Position numbers and translations under genes: made by a program
Assembly (NCBI RefSeq): GCF_002899675.1
Contig: NZ_PKUU01000002.1
Span: 248,001 to 312,000 of the forward strand
Origin: Clostridium sp. chh4-2
Lineage (GTDB): Bacteria; Bacillota; Clostridia; Lachnospirales; Lachnospiraceae
Direction of reading: 5' to 3'
DNA length: 64,000 nucleotides
Shown here: piece after piece, positions 46,994 to 54,987 of the stretch
Position numbering within the stretch: the stretch's first letter is position 1
Layout of the letters: each line of letters opens with the position of its first letter
The notes under the pieces: model-generated
The model's database searches: none
What the model saw: the letters and a program-made list of their open reading frames with translations, nothing else
Told to the model about the DNA's origin: nothing

Positions 46994-48148
46994 ATGAATG
47001 AATATTTTTCTTATCCGGATAAAATCCGGATTGACAGGGCGGTGTTTTATAAGATAGCCCCCATTCCTCTGGAAGTGCCGTTTAAGGATGGGACAGGAAA
47101 TGTTCGAAATGCCAGTTTGTTCGGCTCCTGGATGAAAATATACGATGAAGATGGAGTGAGCGGACAAGGGCCGTGTACGCCGCTGATGCTCAATTTCTTT
47201 GTGCCGATGCTTCTGAAAGAAGATGCGAAGACGGTCAGCCAATGGAGAGAGTATTTTTATTGGCAGATCCGGAATTTCGGATATCAGAGCGCACACGTCA
47301 GCGAGCTGGGATCTCTGGATATGATCCTGCTGGATCTGCTTGCCAACCGTGCAGGAAAACCGCTGCACCGGTTTTTGGGAGCGGAGCGGGATTGGTGTAA
47401 CGTCTATAAAGGCGGCGGTTCCGTGCTTTTATCGGATGAGGAACTGATTGCAGATTTGGTCCGCTTCCAATCAGAGGGATACCATCAGACCAAGTTTAAG
47501 ATTGGATACGGAAATGACTGGGGGAAGGATATCCGAAGGCTGGAAAAAGCCCGTATTGCTTTGGGAGATGAATTCGGAATTGCCGTGGATGCAAATCAGG
47601 CGTGGGATGTGGAAACTGCATTTGCATTTTCAAAAGAAGCTGCGGCTTATCATGTGTCCTGGTTTGAAGAACCGATCCATGCCTATGACATGATGGGGCT
47701 GAGGCAGCTGAGAGACAAATTGGATGAGGCCGGAATCCCTATGTCTGTAGCGATGGGAGAATCGGTGCGAAGCTATCACACCTTTGCCGGTTATGCGGAT
47801 CATGGAGTGGATCATCTGCAGCCGGGAAATACAAGAATGTACTGTATCGGCGAGAATATGAAGGTATGTGAGCTGGCGAAGGAGAAAGGGGCAGTGCTTT
47901 CCTCCGGTGGTTTTACCTTTCAGAATGTGGTGATGGGAACTCTTTATGGAGAAGATGCAATGATCGAGTACCATCAGCCGATTATGGAGGTTCTGGTTCC
48001 GTACTTCAGCGTGGTATCGGAGATAAAGGACGGAAAATTCTATCTTCCTGATGTCCCGGGGCTGCCTGTACAGATGGATTTTGAAAAGCTGGAAAAGGAC
48101 GGGCTGTTGGAAGAAATTATAATAAGAAGCAGGAAAAAAGAAATATAA
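46994..48148 (+). CDS. Enolase-superfamily enzyme (mandelate racemase/muconate lactonizing type)
   Basis: ATG 46994 follows ATGGAGTAAAAGT; upstream starts are not preferred. The 384-residue enzyme has the N-terminal capping domain and a TIM barrel with QTKFKIGYG (KxK lysine), the three metal ligands in VDANQAW, WFEEPIHA and VAMGESV, and a later HLQPGNTR segment. Such enzymes abstract a proton next to a carboxylate, for example sugar-acid dehydratases or racemases. It is the first gene of an operon with a TctCBA transporter for carboxylates, so a carboxylic acid brought in by that transporter is the likely substrate. The exact reaction is not decided by the sequence. Confidence 0.87.
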   Translation: MNEYFSYPDKIRIDRAVFYKIAPIPLEVPFKDGTGNVRNASLFGSWMKIYDEDGVSGQGPCTPLMLNFFVPMLLKEDAKTVSQWREYFYWQIRNFGYQSAHVSELGSLDMILLDLLANRAGKPLHRFLGAERDWCNVYKGGGSVLLSDEELIADLVRFQSEGYHQTKFKIGYGNDWGKDIRRLEKARIALGDEFGIAVDANQAWDVETAFAFSKEAAAYHVSWFEEPIHAYDMMGLRQLRDKLDEAGIPMSVAMGESVRSYHTFAGYADHGVDHLQPGNTRMYCIGENMKVCELAKEKGAVLSSGGFTFQNVVMGTLYGEDAMIEYHQPIMEVLVPYFSVVSEIKDGKFYLPDVPGLPVQMDFEKLEKDGLLEEIIIRSRKKEI

Positions 48149-48187
48149 AAAACTAAAAGAAAATAATGAAAAGTGGAGGAAGAAAAC

Positions 48188-49321
48188 ATGAAAAAAAGGT
48201 TTGCAGCATTAGCAATGGCAATGTCTCTGGCAATGATAACCGGATGCGGCAGCGCACAGGGGTCCGCACCTGCACCTGCGGTATCTGCTCCGTCAGCAGC
48301 GGCAGCAGACAGCAGCAAAGACGCTGAGGTGAAGGAAACAACAGTAAAAGAAAGTGAGACACAGGATACAGTAGCGGAGAAAAATGCTTCAGAAGCAGGA
48401 AGCAGCAGTCTGGCGGGCGATCCATCTGCCAGCAGCTGGCCTGGCGGTACGGTTCAGCTCTATGTTCCGGCGGCGGCAGGCGGCGGAAGCGATATGATCG
48501 CAAGAGTATTTGCTCAGGCTATGTCAGAGGAGACCGGAGGCAACTTTGTGGTAGTCAATGATGCCACCGGCGGAGGAAGCGTGGCTGCAGAAACTATAAG
48601 AAATGGAAAAGCAGACGGATTAAACCTGTATCTTGGACATACCGGGCTGTGCGGCAGCATTGCAATCGGCCAGTATAACCATACATTTGAGGAATTTCAG
48701 ATTTTGGGAACCATTACGGTTCCGGGCAAAGAGAGCAATATCGTATGCATAAACAGCAGCCTTCCTTATCAGACTTTAGAAGAGCTTATTGAGGCGGCCA
48801 AGGCAGAGCCGGGAAAATTCCTGGTGGGAGTACAGGCGAATGGAAACAGGCACTTTATGCAGATGCTTCTTCAGAAGAATACCGGCACGGAGTTTACGAT
48901 TGTAGACTGCGGCGGTGTGGCGGATACGATCACCAATTTAGTCGGCGGAATGGTAGATATGGCGATCTTGCCGGTAAAGAATGCGAGCCAATATATTGAA
49001 GTCGGCGATTTGAAAGGGCTGGCTGTTACCGGTAATGAGCGGAGCGATATGGTTCCGGATATCCCTACCATGAAAGAATGCGGCTATGAGAGCGCTGAAA
49101 TCCCGTCAATCTCAATGCTGGCCGGACCTTTGGGAATGTCGGAGGATGATGTGGCAAAAATCAACCAGACTATGAAGACCGTGCTGGAGAACCCTAACGT
49201 GGTGGAACAGTATAACCAGCTTGCCATGGACGCCGGATATATGACGCCGGAGGATTCTGCGGCCATTATAGACGAGATGCAGAAGCTGTATAACGATGCG
49301 GCGGCAGAGATGAATAAATAA
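48188..49321 (+). CDS. tctC: Tripartite tricarboxylate transporter substrate-binding lipoprotein (TctC)
   Basis: ATG 48188 has GTGGAGGAAG upstream. The 377-residue protein has lipobox ITGCGS (Cys about residue 21), a long Ala/Ser/Glu-rich linker (about 25-85) and a TctC/Bug-type binding domain: WPGGTVQLYVPAAAGGGSD, VVNDATGGGSVAAETIRNG and VPDIPTMKECGYE. It captures a carboxylate outside the cell for the TctAB channel encoded next. Confidence 0.93.
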   Translation: MKKRFAALAMAMSLAMITGCGSAQGSAPAPAVSAPSAAAADSSKDAEVKETTVKESETQDTVAEKNASEAGSSSLAGDPSASSWPGGTVQLYVPAAAGGGSDMIARVFAQAMSEETGGNFVVVNDATGGGSVAAETIRNGKADGLNLYLGHTGLCGSIAIGQYNHTFEEFQILGTITVPGKESNIVCINSSLPYQTLEELIEAAKAEPGKFLVGVQANGNRHFMQMLLQKNTGTEFTIVDCGGVADTITNLVGGMVDMAILPVKNASQYIEVGDLKGLAVTGNERSDMVPDIPTMKECGYESAEIPSISMLAGPLGMSEDDVAKINQTMKTVLENPNVVEQYNQLAMDAGYMTPEDSAAIIDEMQKLYNDAAAEMNK

Positions 49322-49332
49322 GGGGTGAGAAC

Positions 49333-49779
49333 ATGACAAAAGACCGGGTCACAGGCTTGATTGCCCTGGTTCTGGGGTGTGCGGTCGCAGCGGCGGCCGC
49401 CGTTCTCCCTCCGTCCACGATGGCGGGAGACATAGGGCCGAAAGCATTTCCGTATATATCGGCGGGAATCCTGATATTATGCGGAGGAGGGCTGTTTATT
49501 ACAGGCGGTAAAAAATCGCCGGTTTATTACACAAAAGAACAGCTTGGACGTTTGGCAATGATTTTCGGCGTAGTATTGTGTTATGTGATTGTCATGCACT
49601 ATCTGGGATACAGGATTGCCACTGTGGCAGCTCTGTATATCCTGTGCACGATGTTCAGCCGTGGAAAGGATATACATCTGTGGAAACGGCTTGCTTTTTC
49701 CATAATCCTGACAGCTGTATTGTATTTTGTATTTACGAAAATGTTTGCGATACCGCTGCCGGGAGGCCAATTATTATAA
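49333..49779 (+). CDS. tctB: Tripartite tricarboxylate transporter small membrane subunit (TctB)
   Basis: The 148-residue protein has four predicted spans and DIGPKAFPYISAGILILCGG, typical of TctB. It is a small partner of TctA with poorly conserved sequence, recognised partly by its position between tctC and tctA. AAGGGGTGAG is the ribosome site. Confidence 0.87.
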   Translation: MTKDRVTGLIALVLGCAVAAAAAVLPPSTMAGDIGPKAFPYISAGILILCGGGLFITGGKKSPVYYTKEQLGRLAMIFGVVLCYVIVMHYLGYRIATVAALYILCTMFSRGKDIHLWKRLAFSIILTAVLYFVFTKMFAIPLPGGQLL

Positions 49780-49791
49780 GGGGGAACTGCA

Positions 49792-51288
49792 ATGATGGAT
49801 TTAATGAATGCAGTGGGAGTGCTGCTTACGCCATATTGTCTGGCGATGATGGTGGTTGGCGGTCTGGTAGGACTGATCCTGGGGGCAATTCCGGGTTTGT
49901 CGGGAGCTATGGCCATTACGATCATCCTGCCGCTGACCTTTGCGATGGATTCCAATGTAGCCATCGCCATGCTGATATCCATCTGGGTTGGAAGCTGTTC
50001 AGGCGGATTTATCGGCTCCATTCTGTTAGGAATTCCGGGTACGCCAAGCTCTTTGGCTACTTGCTATGACGGATATGCCATGACCAGGAAAGGACAGGTA
50101 ACCAGAGCGCTGTCGGCGGGTACGGTTGCGAACTTCGCCGGAACGGTGCCCTCCATTCTGATTGCTATGATCGCATGTCCGGTGATCTCTTCCGTGGCGG
50201 TAAAGATGGGACCATGGGAATATTTTGCCCTTGGACTATTGGCGATCATTCTGGTGGTCAGTTTATCAAGAGGAAAAATGTTTAAGGGATTTATCGGAGC
50301 GGCAATCGGACTTTTGATCACACAGATCGGATACTCCCCGATTTCCTCCACACCCCGGTTTACCTTTGGATCTTATTATCTGTCAGGCGGATTTAATATG
50401 GTGTGCGTCCTGACCGGGCTTTTCGCAGGCTGCATGATCATGCACGATTATGCGAAAGGGGAGACGGGGGTCAGCGGTACGTTTCAGGGCGATATCGGAA
50501 GATTCCATTTTCCGTTTAAAGATATTAAGAATAATGTGGTAAATGCGGTCCGTTCTTTCCTGATTGGACTGGGAATCGGCTTTCTACCGGGCATGGGTGC
50601 TGCCCTTTCTAATGTGGTGGCCTATTCTGTGGCGAAAAACAGCTCGAAGCATCCGGAGGAATTCGGCGAGGGCTGTGTGGACGGCATAATCGCTCCTGAG
50701 GTTGCCAACAATGCGTCTGTGGGCGGAGCAATTATACCAATGATTGCTCTGGGTATTCCGGGAGACGGAACGACAGCACTGCTCCTTGGCGGGCTGACGA
50801 TCCACGGGATTGAAGCTGGTCCGCTGATGCAGAGAAATTATCCGGTGTTTGTCTACATGATTTTCATGGCAGCGGTATTTGCAGCGGTTATCGCATTGGT
50901 TGTGGAAATCCTGGGAATCCGGGCATTTCCCATGCTTTTAAAAGCTCCGTACCATTATCTGTATCCGGCAATCCTGGTGCTGTCTCTGACTGGTGTGTAC
51001 ACCAATTCTGGCAATATTTTCTCCGTATTCATGGCCATGGGCTTCACCGCTCTGGGACTGTGGATGGGATATGCCGGGATACCGACGACGCCGTTTATAT
51101 TAAGTTACGTGCTGGGAGGCACGCTGGAGACTAATTTCAGGAAGGCCATCAGCTTTGCGAGAGGGGATGTATTCATGTTCTTTAAACGGCCTGTTTCCTG
51201 CATATTGCTGCTGATTGTTGTGTTCTCGGTTTTAAGGCCGTACATACAGCCGTTGTTTCAGAAGAACAGTGGAAGAAAGGTGAGTTAA
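49792..51288 (+). CDS. tctA: Tripartite tricarboxylate transporter large membrane subunit (TctA)
   Basis: The 498-residue permease has about 12 spans and the TctA signatures GLILGAIPGLSGAMAIT, GILLGIPGTPSS-like SILLGIPGTPSSLATCYDG, and the second repeat ALGIPGDGTTALLLGGLTIHG. It forms the ion-driven uptake channel with TctB and TctC. It is the last gene of the enolase-transporter operon. Confidence 0.95.
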   Translation: MMDLMNAVGVLLTPYCLAMMVVGGLVGLILGAIPGLSGAMAITIILPLTFAMDSNVAIAMLISIWVGSCSGGFIGSILLGIPGTPSSLATCYDGYAMTRKGQVTRALSAGTVANFAGTVPSILIAMIACPVISSVAVKMGPWEYFALGLLAIILVVSLSRGKMFKGFIGAAIGLLITQIGYSPISSTPRFTFGSYYLSGGFNMVCVLTGLFAGCMIMHDYAKGETGVSGTFQGDIGRFHFPFKDIKNNVVNAVRSFLIGLGIGFLPGMGAALSNVVAYSVAKNSSKHPEEFGEGCVDGIIAPEVANNASVGGAIIPMIALGIPGDGTTALLLGGLTIHGIEAGPLMQRNYPVFVYMIFMAAVFAAVIALVVEILGIRAFPMLLKAPYHYLYPAILVLSLTGVYTNSGNIFSVFMAMGFTALGLWMGYAGIPTTPFILSYVLGGTLETNFRKAISFARGDVFMFFKRPVSCILLLIVVFSVLRPYIQPLFQKNSGRKVS

Positions 51289-51326
51289 GAGAAACAGATC
51301 ATCCATAGAAAAATATGATATAAAAA

Positions 51327-51360
51327 TGTCCGCCTGGTGCAGAAAATGCATCGGCGGACA
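51327..51360 (-). terminator. Terminator between tctA and the GtrII-like gene
   Basis: TGTCCGCC (51327-51334) pairs with GGCGGACA (51353-51360). On the minus strand the stem is followed by TTTTTATATC, so it serves the GtrII-like gene best. On the plus strand there is no T-run, so termination of tctA by this hairpin is less certain. Confidence 0.7.
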
Positions 51361-51413
51361 AATGAGCAGCGCTGCTGCTAATGTATGTTAATTGTGCAGT
51401 AACTACCTCGGAA

Positions 51414-53318
51414 TTAATGTACTAATTTATAACATTCCTTCAGCTCAACAAGAATATTGCCGTTATCTCCTCGAATAGTCTCATAATAGCTGTCGGACAA
51501 AACTGGCAGATTCTTCGTTTCAAGATTTGTAACCACATTGATTTTTTGCAAACCATAATAATTATAAAAACGGAATGTATTAAACTCCCAATCCCCGGCA
51601 AAGGTTGTCTGAATCAGGTGTTTCAATGCGCCATCATTGTATTGAGGCATATTCTGTATGATTGGAGATGCTCCAACAGTTCCCGTTATCTGGATATTTT
51701 TAACTTCATCTGTATTAAATTCAGGAAGTCTGTTTAGCTCAGACAGGACCATCTCTGTCCTAAAATCAACATACCGTTGTTGCTCAGCCAAAGCATTCCC
51801 ATAAACAAAAGAAAACACAAAAAAGCACCAGCTCAAAGCTAGGCAGCTTGCTCTTGACACCTGTACTGGTCTGTAACAGTCTTTTTGATAATCTGTACAT
51901 ATAACCGCAAGAATTGCCAACCATACACCAAAACCATACATTGCGCGGCACTGAAACAGCGGTAATACAAATACAATATAAAGGCCAAATGATAAACACA
52001 TAGTGATAACCACTGCAAGCATCGAAACAACAGCCGTCACCCATTTGCTTCTTTTTGATTTGACGACAGATAATACAATAAAAGAAATCGCCATGACTAA
52101 AATAAGAGCAAGCCACTTTTTATCAAAATCATGATATATAAAAGTCAAATATCTGCACAAATTGGAAAGAATTCCCACAGGCATTTCTCTAATAGAATAT
52201 ATTTCACTACTGACATATGCCGTAAATGACCGCATAATTAAAACTTTATATATAATCAATCCTAAAAGGTATCCAAACGCTGACAGTGCAGCCAATCTCA
52301 GATAATCTTTCTCATCTTTGTGCAGCCATTTGATAAATGTAAGTAAAATAATGCTGACCGGAAAAATCCCTAGGGCGGCTTGATATGTTGTACACGTAAT
52401 GAATACACTGACAATTACGGTCGCTACATAAAATGCGGTTCCTGTGCCTAAAAACAATAGTGGAAACACACTTGCTAAGATTGTCAGAGCCATAAACGGT
52501 GCATCGAATTTATAGGACAGGCACTCTAAAAAAAACGGAGATATTCCAAGCGGCAGCACAGCAATCACGCTCCACATCGAAAGCTTTTTATTATTTGTAA
52601 ACGTCAAAATCACAATCAAGCTCGCTACTGCCAATAAAAAAACCGCTATAATCTGTGTCATTGGTGAAATATCTGCTAGATATGCATTTGTGTTAATCAC
52701 TTTACTAAGTATGTTGGCTAAATACCTGCTGAATCCCTCCCATCCCGGATAACCATCTGCTTTTCGGCGCATATCATCTATATACTCAACATCCGCCCGG
52801 ATAATAGCACTGATAGAAATCAAATATATTCCAACAAGTGTCCAAAATGCTTTCTTAATATGCTGATATTCTGACAGCCTGTCTTGCAAGCGTTTTAATT
52901 CGTTTCCCAAGTGGTCAAAAATAATGCAGACCAGATACTGAATAAAATATGCGGAAATAATCCCGCTTATTATTGTAGGCCATAAAAACACCGTCCTTAT
53001 GCTTAGACTCATACTGGAAGCCAGATATTGTGCTTTATCACTTATTAGCAAAGTACCATAACAAGTATCAGCTGTCAAAACGACAATAAATATTGTTGCA
53101 ATGACCTTATATACCGATATGCTTTTTCTGATAGTCTCAAATTCAAACCTGAAAAAGATAGATATCACGCACATAATAATGGCGAATATAAAAAAACCTC
53201 TGTAATTTCGTATAGAAAAAAAGGATAGCGCACCAAAATTTAATGATGATATCAAAAAAATCAAATTAAACAAGACGGTCTTACCATTTAACCTTATATT
53301 ATCTTTAGAAATCTGCAT
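51414..53318 (-). CDS. GtrII-like membrane glucosyltransferase
   Basis: The 634-residue protein has about 12 membrane spans and resembles the glucosyltransferase GtrII family (Glucos_trans_II) used to decorate surface polysaccharide: a DVEYIDDMRRKADGYPGWEGFSRY loop with conserved acidic residues after the early spans, and GTAFYVATVIVSVFITCTTYQA later. It is clearly richer in A and T than neighbouring genes and is not part of an operon, which suggests acquisition by transfer. The sugar and acceptor are unknown. GtrA/GtrB partners are not in the window. Confidence 0.75.
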   Translation of the reverse strand: MQISKDNIRLNGKTVLFNLIFLISSLNFGALSFFSIRNYRGFFIFAIIMCVISIFFRFEFETIRKSISVYKVIATIFIVVLTADTCYGTLLISDKAQYLASSMSLSIRTVFLWPTIISGIISAYFIQYLVCIIFDHLGNELKRLQDRLSEYQHIKKAFWTLVGIYLISISAIIRADVEYIDDMRRKADGYPGWEGFSRYLANILSKVINTNAYLADISPMTQIIAVFLLAVASLIVILTFTNNKKLSMWSVIAVLPLGISPFFLECLSYKFDAPFMALTILASVFPLLFLGTGTAFYVATVIVSVFITCTTYQAALGIFPVSIILLTFIKWLHKDEKDYLRLAALSAFGYLLGLIIYKVLIMRSFTAYVSSEIYSIREMPVGILSNLCRYLTFIYHDFDKKWLALILVMAISFIVLSVVKSKRSKWVTAVVSMLAVVITMCLSFGLYIVFVLPLFQCRAMYGFGVWLAILAVICTDYQKDCYRPVQVSRASCLALSWCFFVFSFVYGNALAEQQRYVDFRTEMVLSELNRLPEFNTDEVKNIQITGTVGASPIIQNMPQYNDGALKHLIQTTFAGDWEFNTFRFYNYYGLQKINVVTNLETKNLPVLSDSYYETIRGDNGNILVELKECYKLVH

Positions 53319-53491
53319 GTCTTAATCCCTTCTTTTTGCTTATGATTAATTCTACATCAAATGCTTGCACTTTGAAAAGAAAAATTATGAAATTTCTCAT
53401 TTCTGTACAAAAGCCCATATAAAAATTTATTAAAAATCTGACTTTTACAGGATGTATTTTCAAAAGAGTCCATAATCCTAAAGTCCAAGGG

Positions 53492-53579
53492 TTTGATAAT
53501 TTGATAAACTATGAAACTAAATTATACTGTTTTAGTTACAGTTATCAAAGTTTATGGAATTATAATGAATATTTGATAA
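53492..53579. promoter_or_regulatory. Four TTTGATAA boxes upstream of the kinase-NACHT cassette
   Basis: TTTGATAA occurs at 53492-53499, 53500-53507 (tandem) and 53572-53579, and in inverse (TTATCAAA) at 53542-53549. A TATAAT at 53561-53566 sits between the third and fourth boxes, with only a weak -35. The pattern suggests an operator for a regulator, perhaps the first cassette protein. The rest of 53319-53644 is AT-rich and shows no gene. Confidence 0.55.
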
Positions 53580-53644
53580 TTATCTGTTAAAATAATAGAA
53601 GACAGACATTGGAAAAACTATATTTTACAGATGAGGTACCAGGT

Positions 53645-54913
53645 ATGCAGCCGGAAAAGACCACGATATCAAAAAGTTTATATGACAATTCAACTGCCGG
53701 CCTTTTGACAATTCAGGATGCCGTTGAATATCTTGAAAATCAGATCAAAACCCGTTCTCTGCGTGAAAAACTGGAGAAATTCAGGCACGGATGCGACCTG
53801 CAGAAAGTGTTGGTAGAAGGTCTGCTCAATAATGATCCGGGCAGGAAAAAGGATTCGGTTGAGAGGCGGGTCAGAGGATGGCTGAAAAACGGCAATGACC
53901 GTTCCATCGATAAGCAGGCTGCCATAGAGGTGTGCTTTATATTAAAACTCTCCATAGAAGAAGCGGATCAATTTGTGACCATGGTTTCGGAAGAAGCGCT
54001 TCATTACAGGAACCCGGACGAAATTGTCTATATTTTTGCGCTTCAGCACGGTATGACCTATCCCGAAGCGGTGGCGCTAAATGAACAGATGCAGGAGATT
54101 TTATCCAAGACGGAAGATGCAAAAGAGCTGTCGGAAAACAGTTTTACGCCGATCATCCGTTCCGAGGTTTCCGCACTTCAGACAAAAGAAGAGCTGGCGG
54201 ATTATCTGGAGCACTCTGTGGAACGCCTTGGGCGGTATCACAACAATGCATACCAGGAATTTATGAGCAGGCTGGAAATGCTGGAAAATCCACGTATGGA
54301 TGAGGCAGAAGTGAGTGCGGGAGAGTTTGACGACGAGTGTCTGACTATGCGCGACATTTTAAGAGAATATTTATTCGAGAAAAACGTGATCTATGCCATG
54401 GAACGGGCCGGTAAGAGGACTGAAAAGAAGAAGGGCAAAGATAAAGAACAGGTACAGAAAATTTCAGAAGGAAAACTGGTTTTTACAAAGGTTCAGGAAA
54501 ATATCAGCAAGAGCTGGCCGGATGAAAGCACGCTGTCTAAGATGAAATCCAGGAAAACTGACGTTACCCGGAGAGTGCTGATCCTTCTGTTTATTGCCAC
54601 AGACCAGGGGAAGGACTGGGGCAGAGAAGGGGAAGAGCTGGAAAAGGCATATAAAGACGAGGTGGGCCGGGACTATTATGTCTATGATGATTGGGACGAT
54701 GAACTGACCCGGGATGAGGTGTTTGAAGACATTTACACGCGTCTTAACGACATGCTGTCTTTATGCGGTTTCGCTATGCTGGACCCACGTTCTCCGTTTG
54801 ACTGGCTGATTTTATATTGCATTTGTGTGGATGATATTTTTGATATCGATATCCGCATGCGCGGGATTTTTAAAGAAATGTTTGGTGAAAGGGTGGATGA
54901 GGAAGGAAAATAA
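53645..54913 (+). CDS. Cassette protein 1: possible DNA-binding-like cytoplasmic protein
   Basis: ATG 53645 (MQPEKTTISKSLYDN) has GAGGTACCAGG upstream; a TTG at 53609 would extend it by 12 residues. The roughly 422-residue protein has no signal or membrane span. Residues about 25-120 look like a divergent XRE-type helical domain (LLNNDPGRKKDSVERRVRGW, then IDKQAAIEVCFILKLSIEEA), in the manner of clostridial proteins found beside Ser/Thr kinases. The middle and end are helical and charged, with a Lys-rich stretch (about 255-270). I do not recognise the rest. It begins a gene set with the kinase-NACHT protein and a lipoprotein and may be its target or regulator. Confidence 0.7.
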   Translation: MQPEKTTISKSLYDNSTAGLLTIQDAVEYLENQIKTRSLREKLEKFRHGCDLQKVLVEGLLNNDPGRKKDSVERRVRGWLKNGNDRSIDKQAAIEVCFILKLSIEEADQFVTMVSEEALHYRNPDEIVYIFALQHGMTYPEAVALNEQMQEILSKTEDAKELSENSFTPIIRSEVSALQTKEELADYLEHSVERLGRYHNNAYQEFMSRLEMLENPRMDEAEVSAGEFDDECLTMRDILREYLFEKNVIYAMERAGKRTEKKKGKDKEQVQKISEGKLVFTKVQENISKSWPDESTLSKMKSRKTDVTRRVLILLFIATDQGKDWGREGEELEKAYKDEVGRDYYVYDDWDDELTRDEVFEDIYTRLNDMLSLCGFAMLDPRSPFDWLILYCICVDDIFDIDIRMRGIFKEMFGERVDEEGK

Positions 54914-54987
54914 TTTCAAGTCCATATTCATGGATATGGTACAGTAAAACTGCGAATTGAGAAACCATGAATTAAATGGAGAATTAT

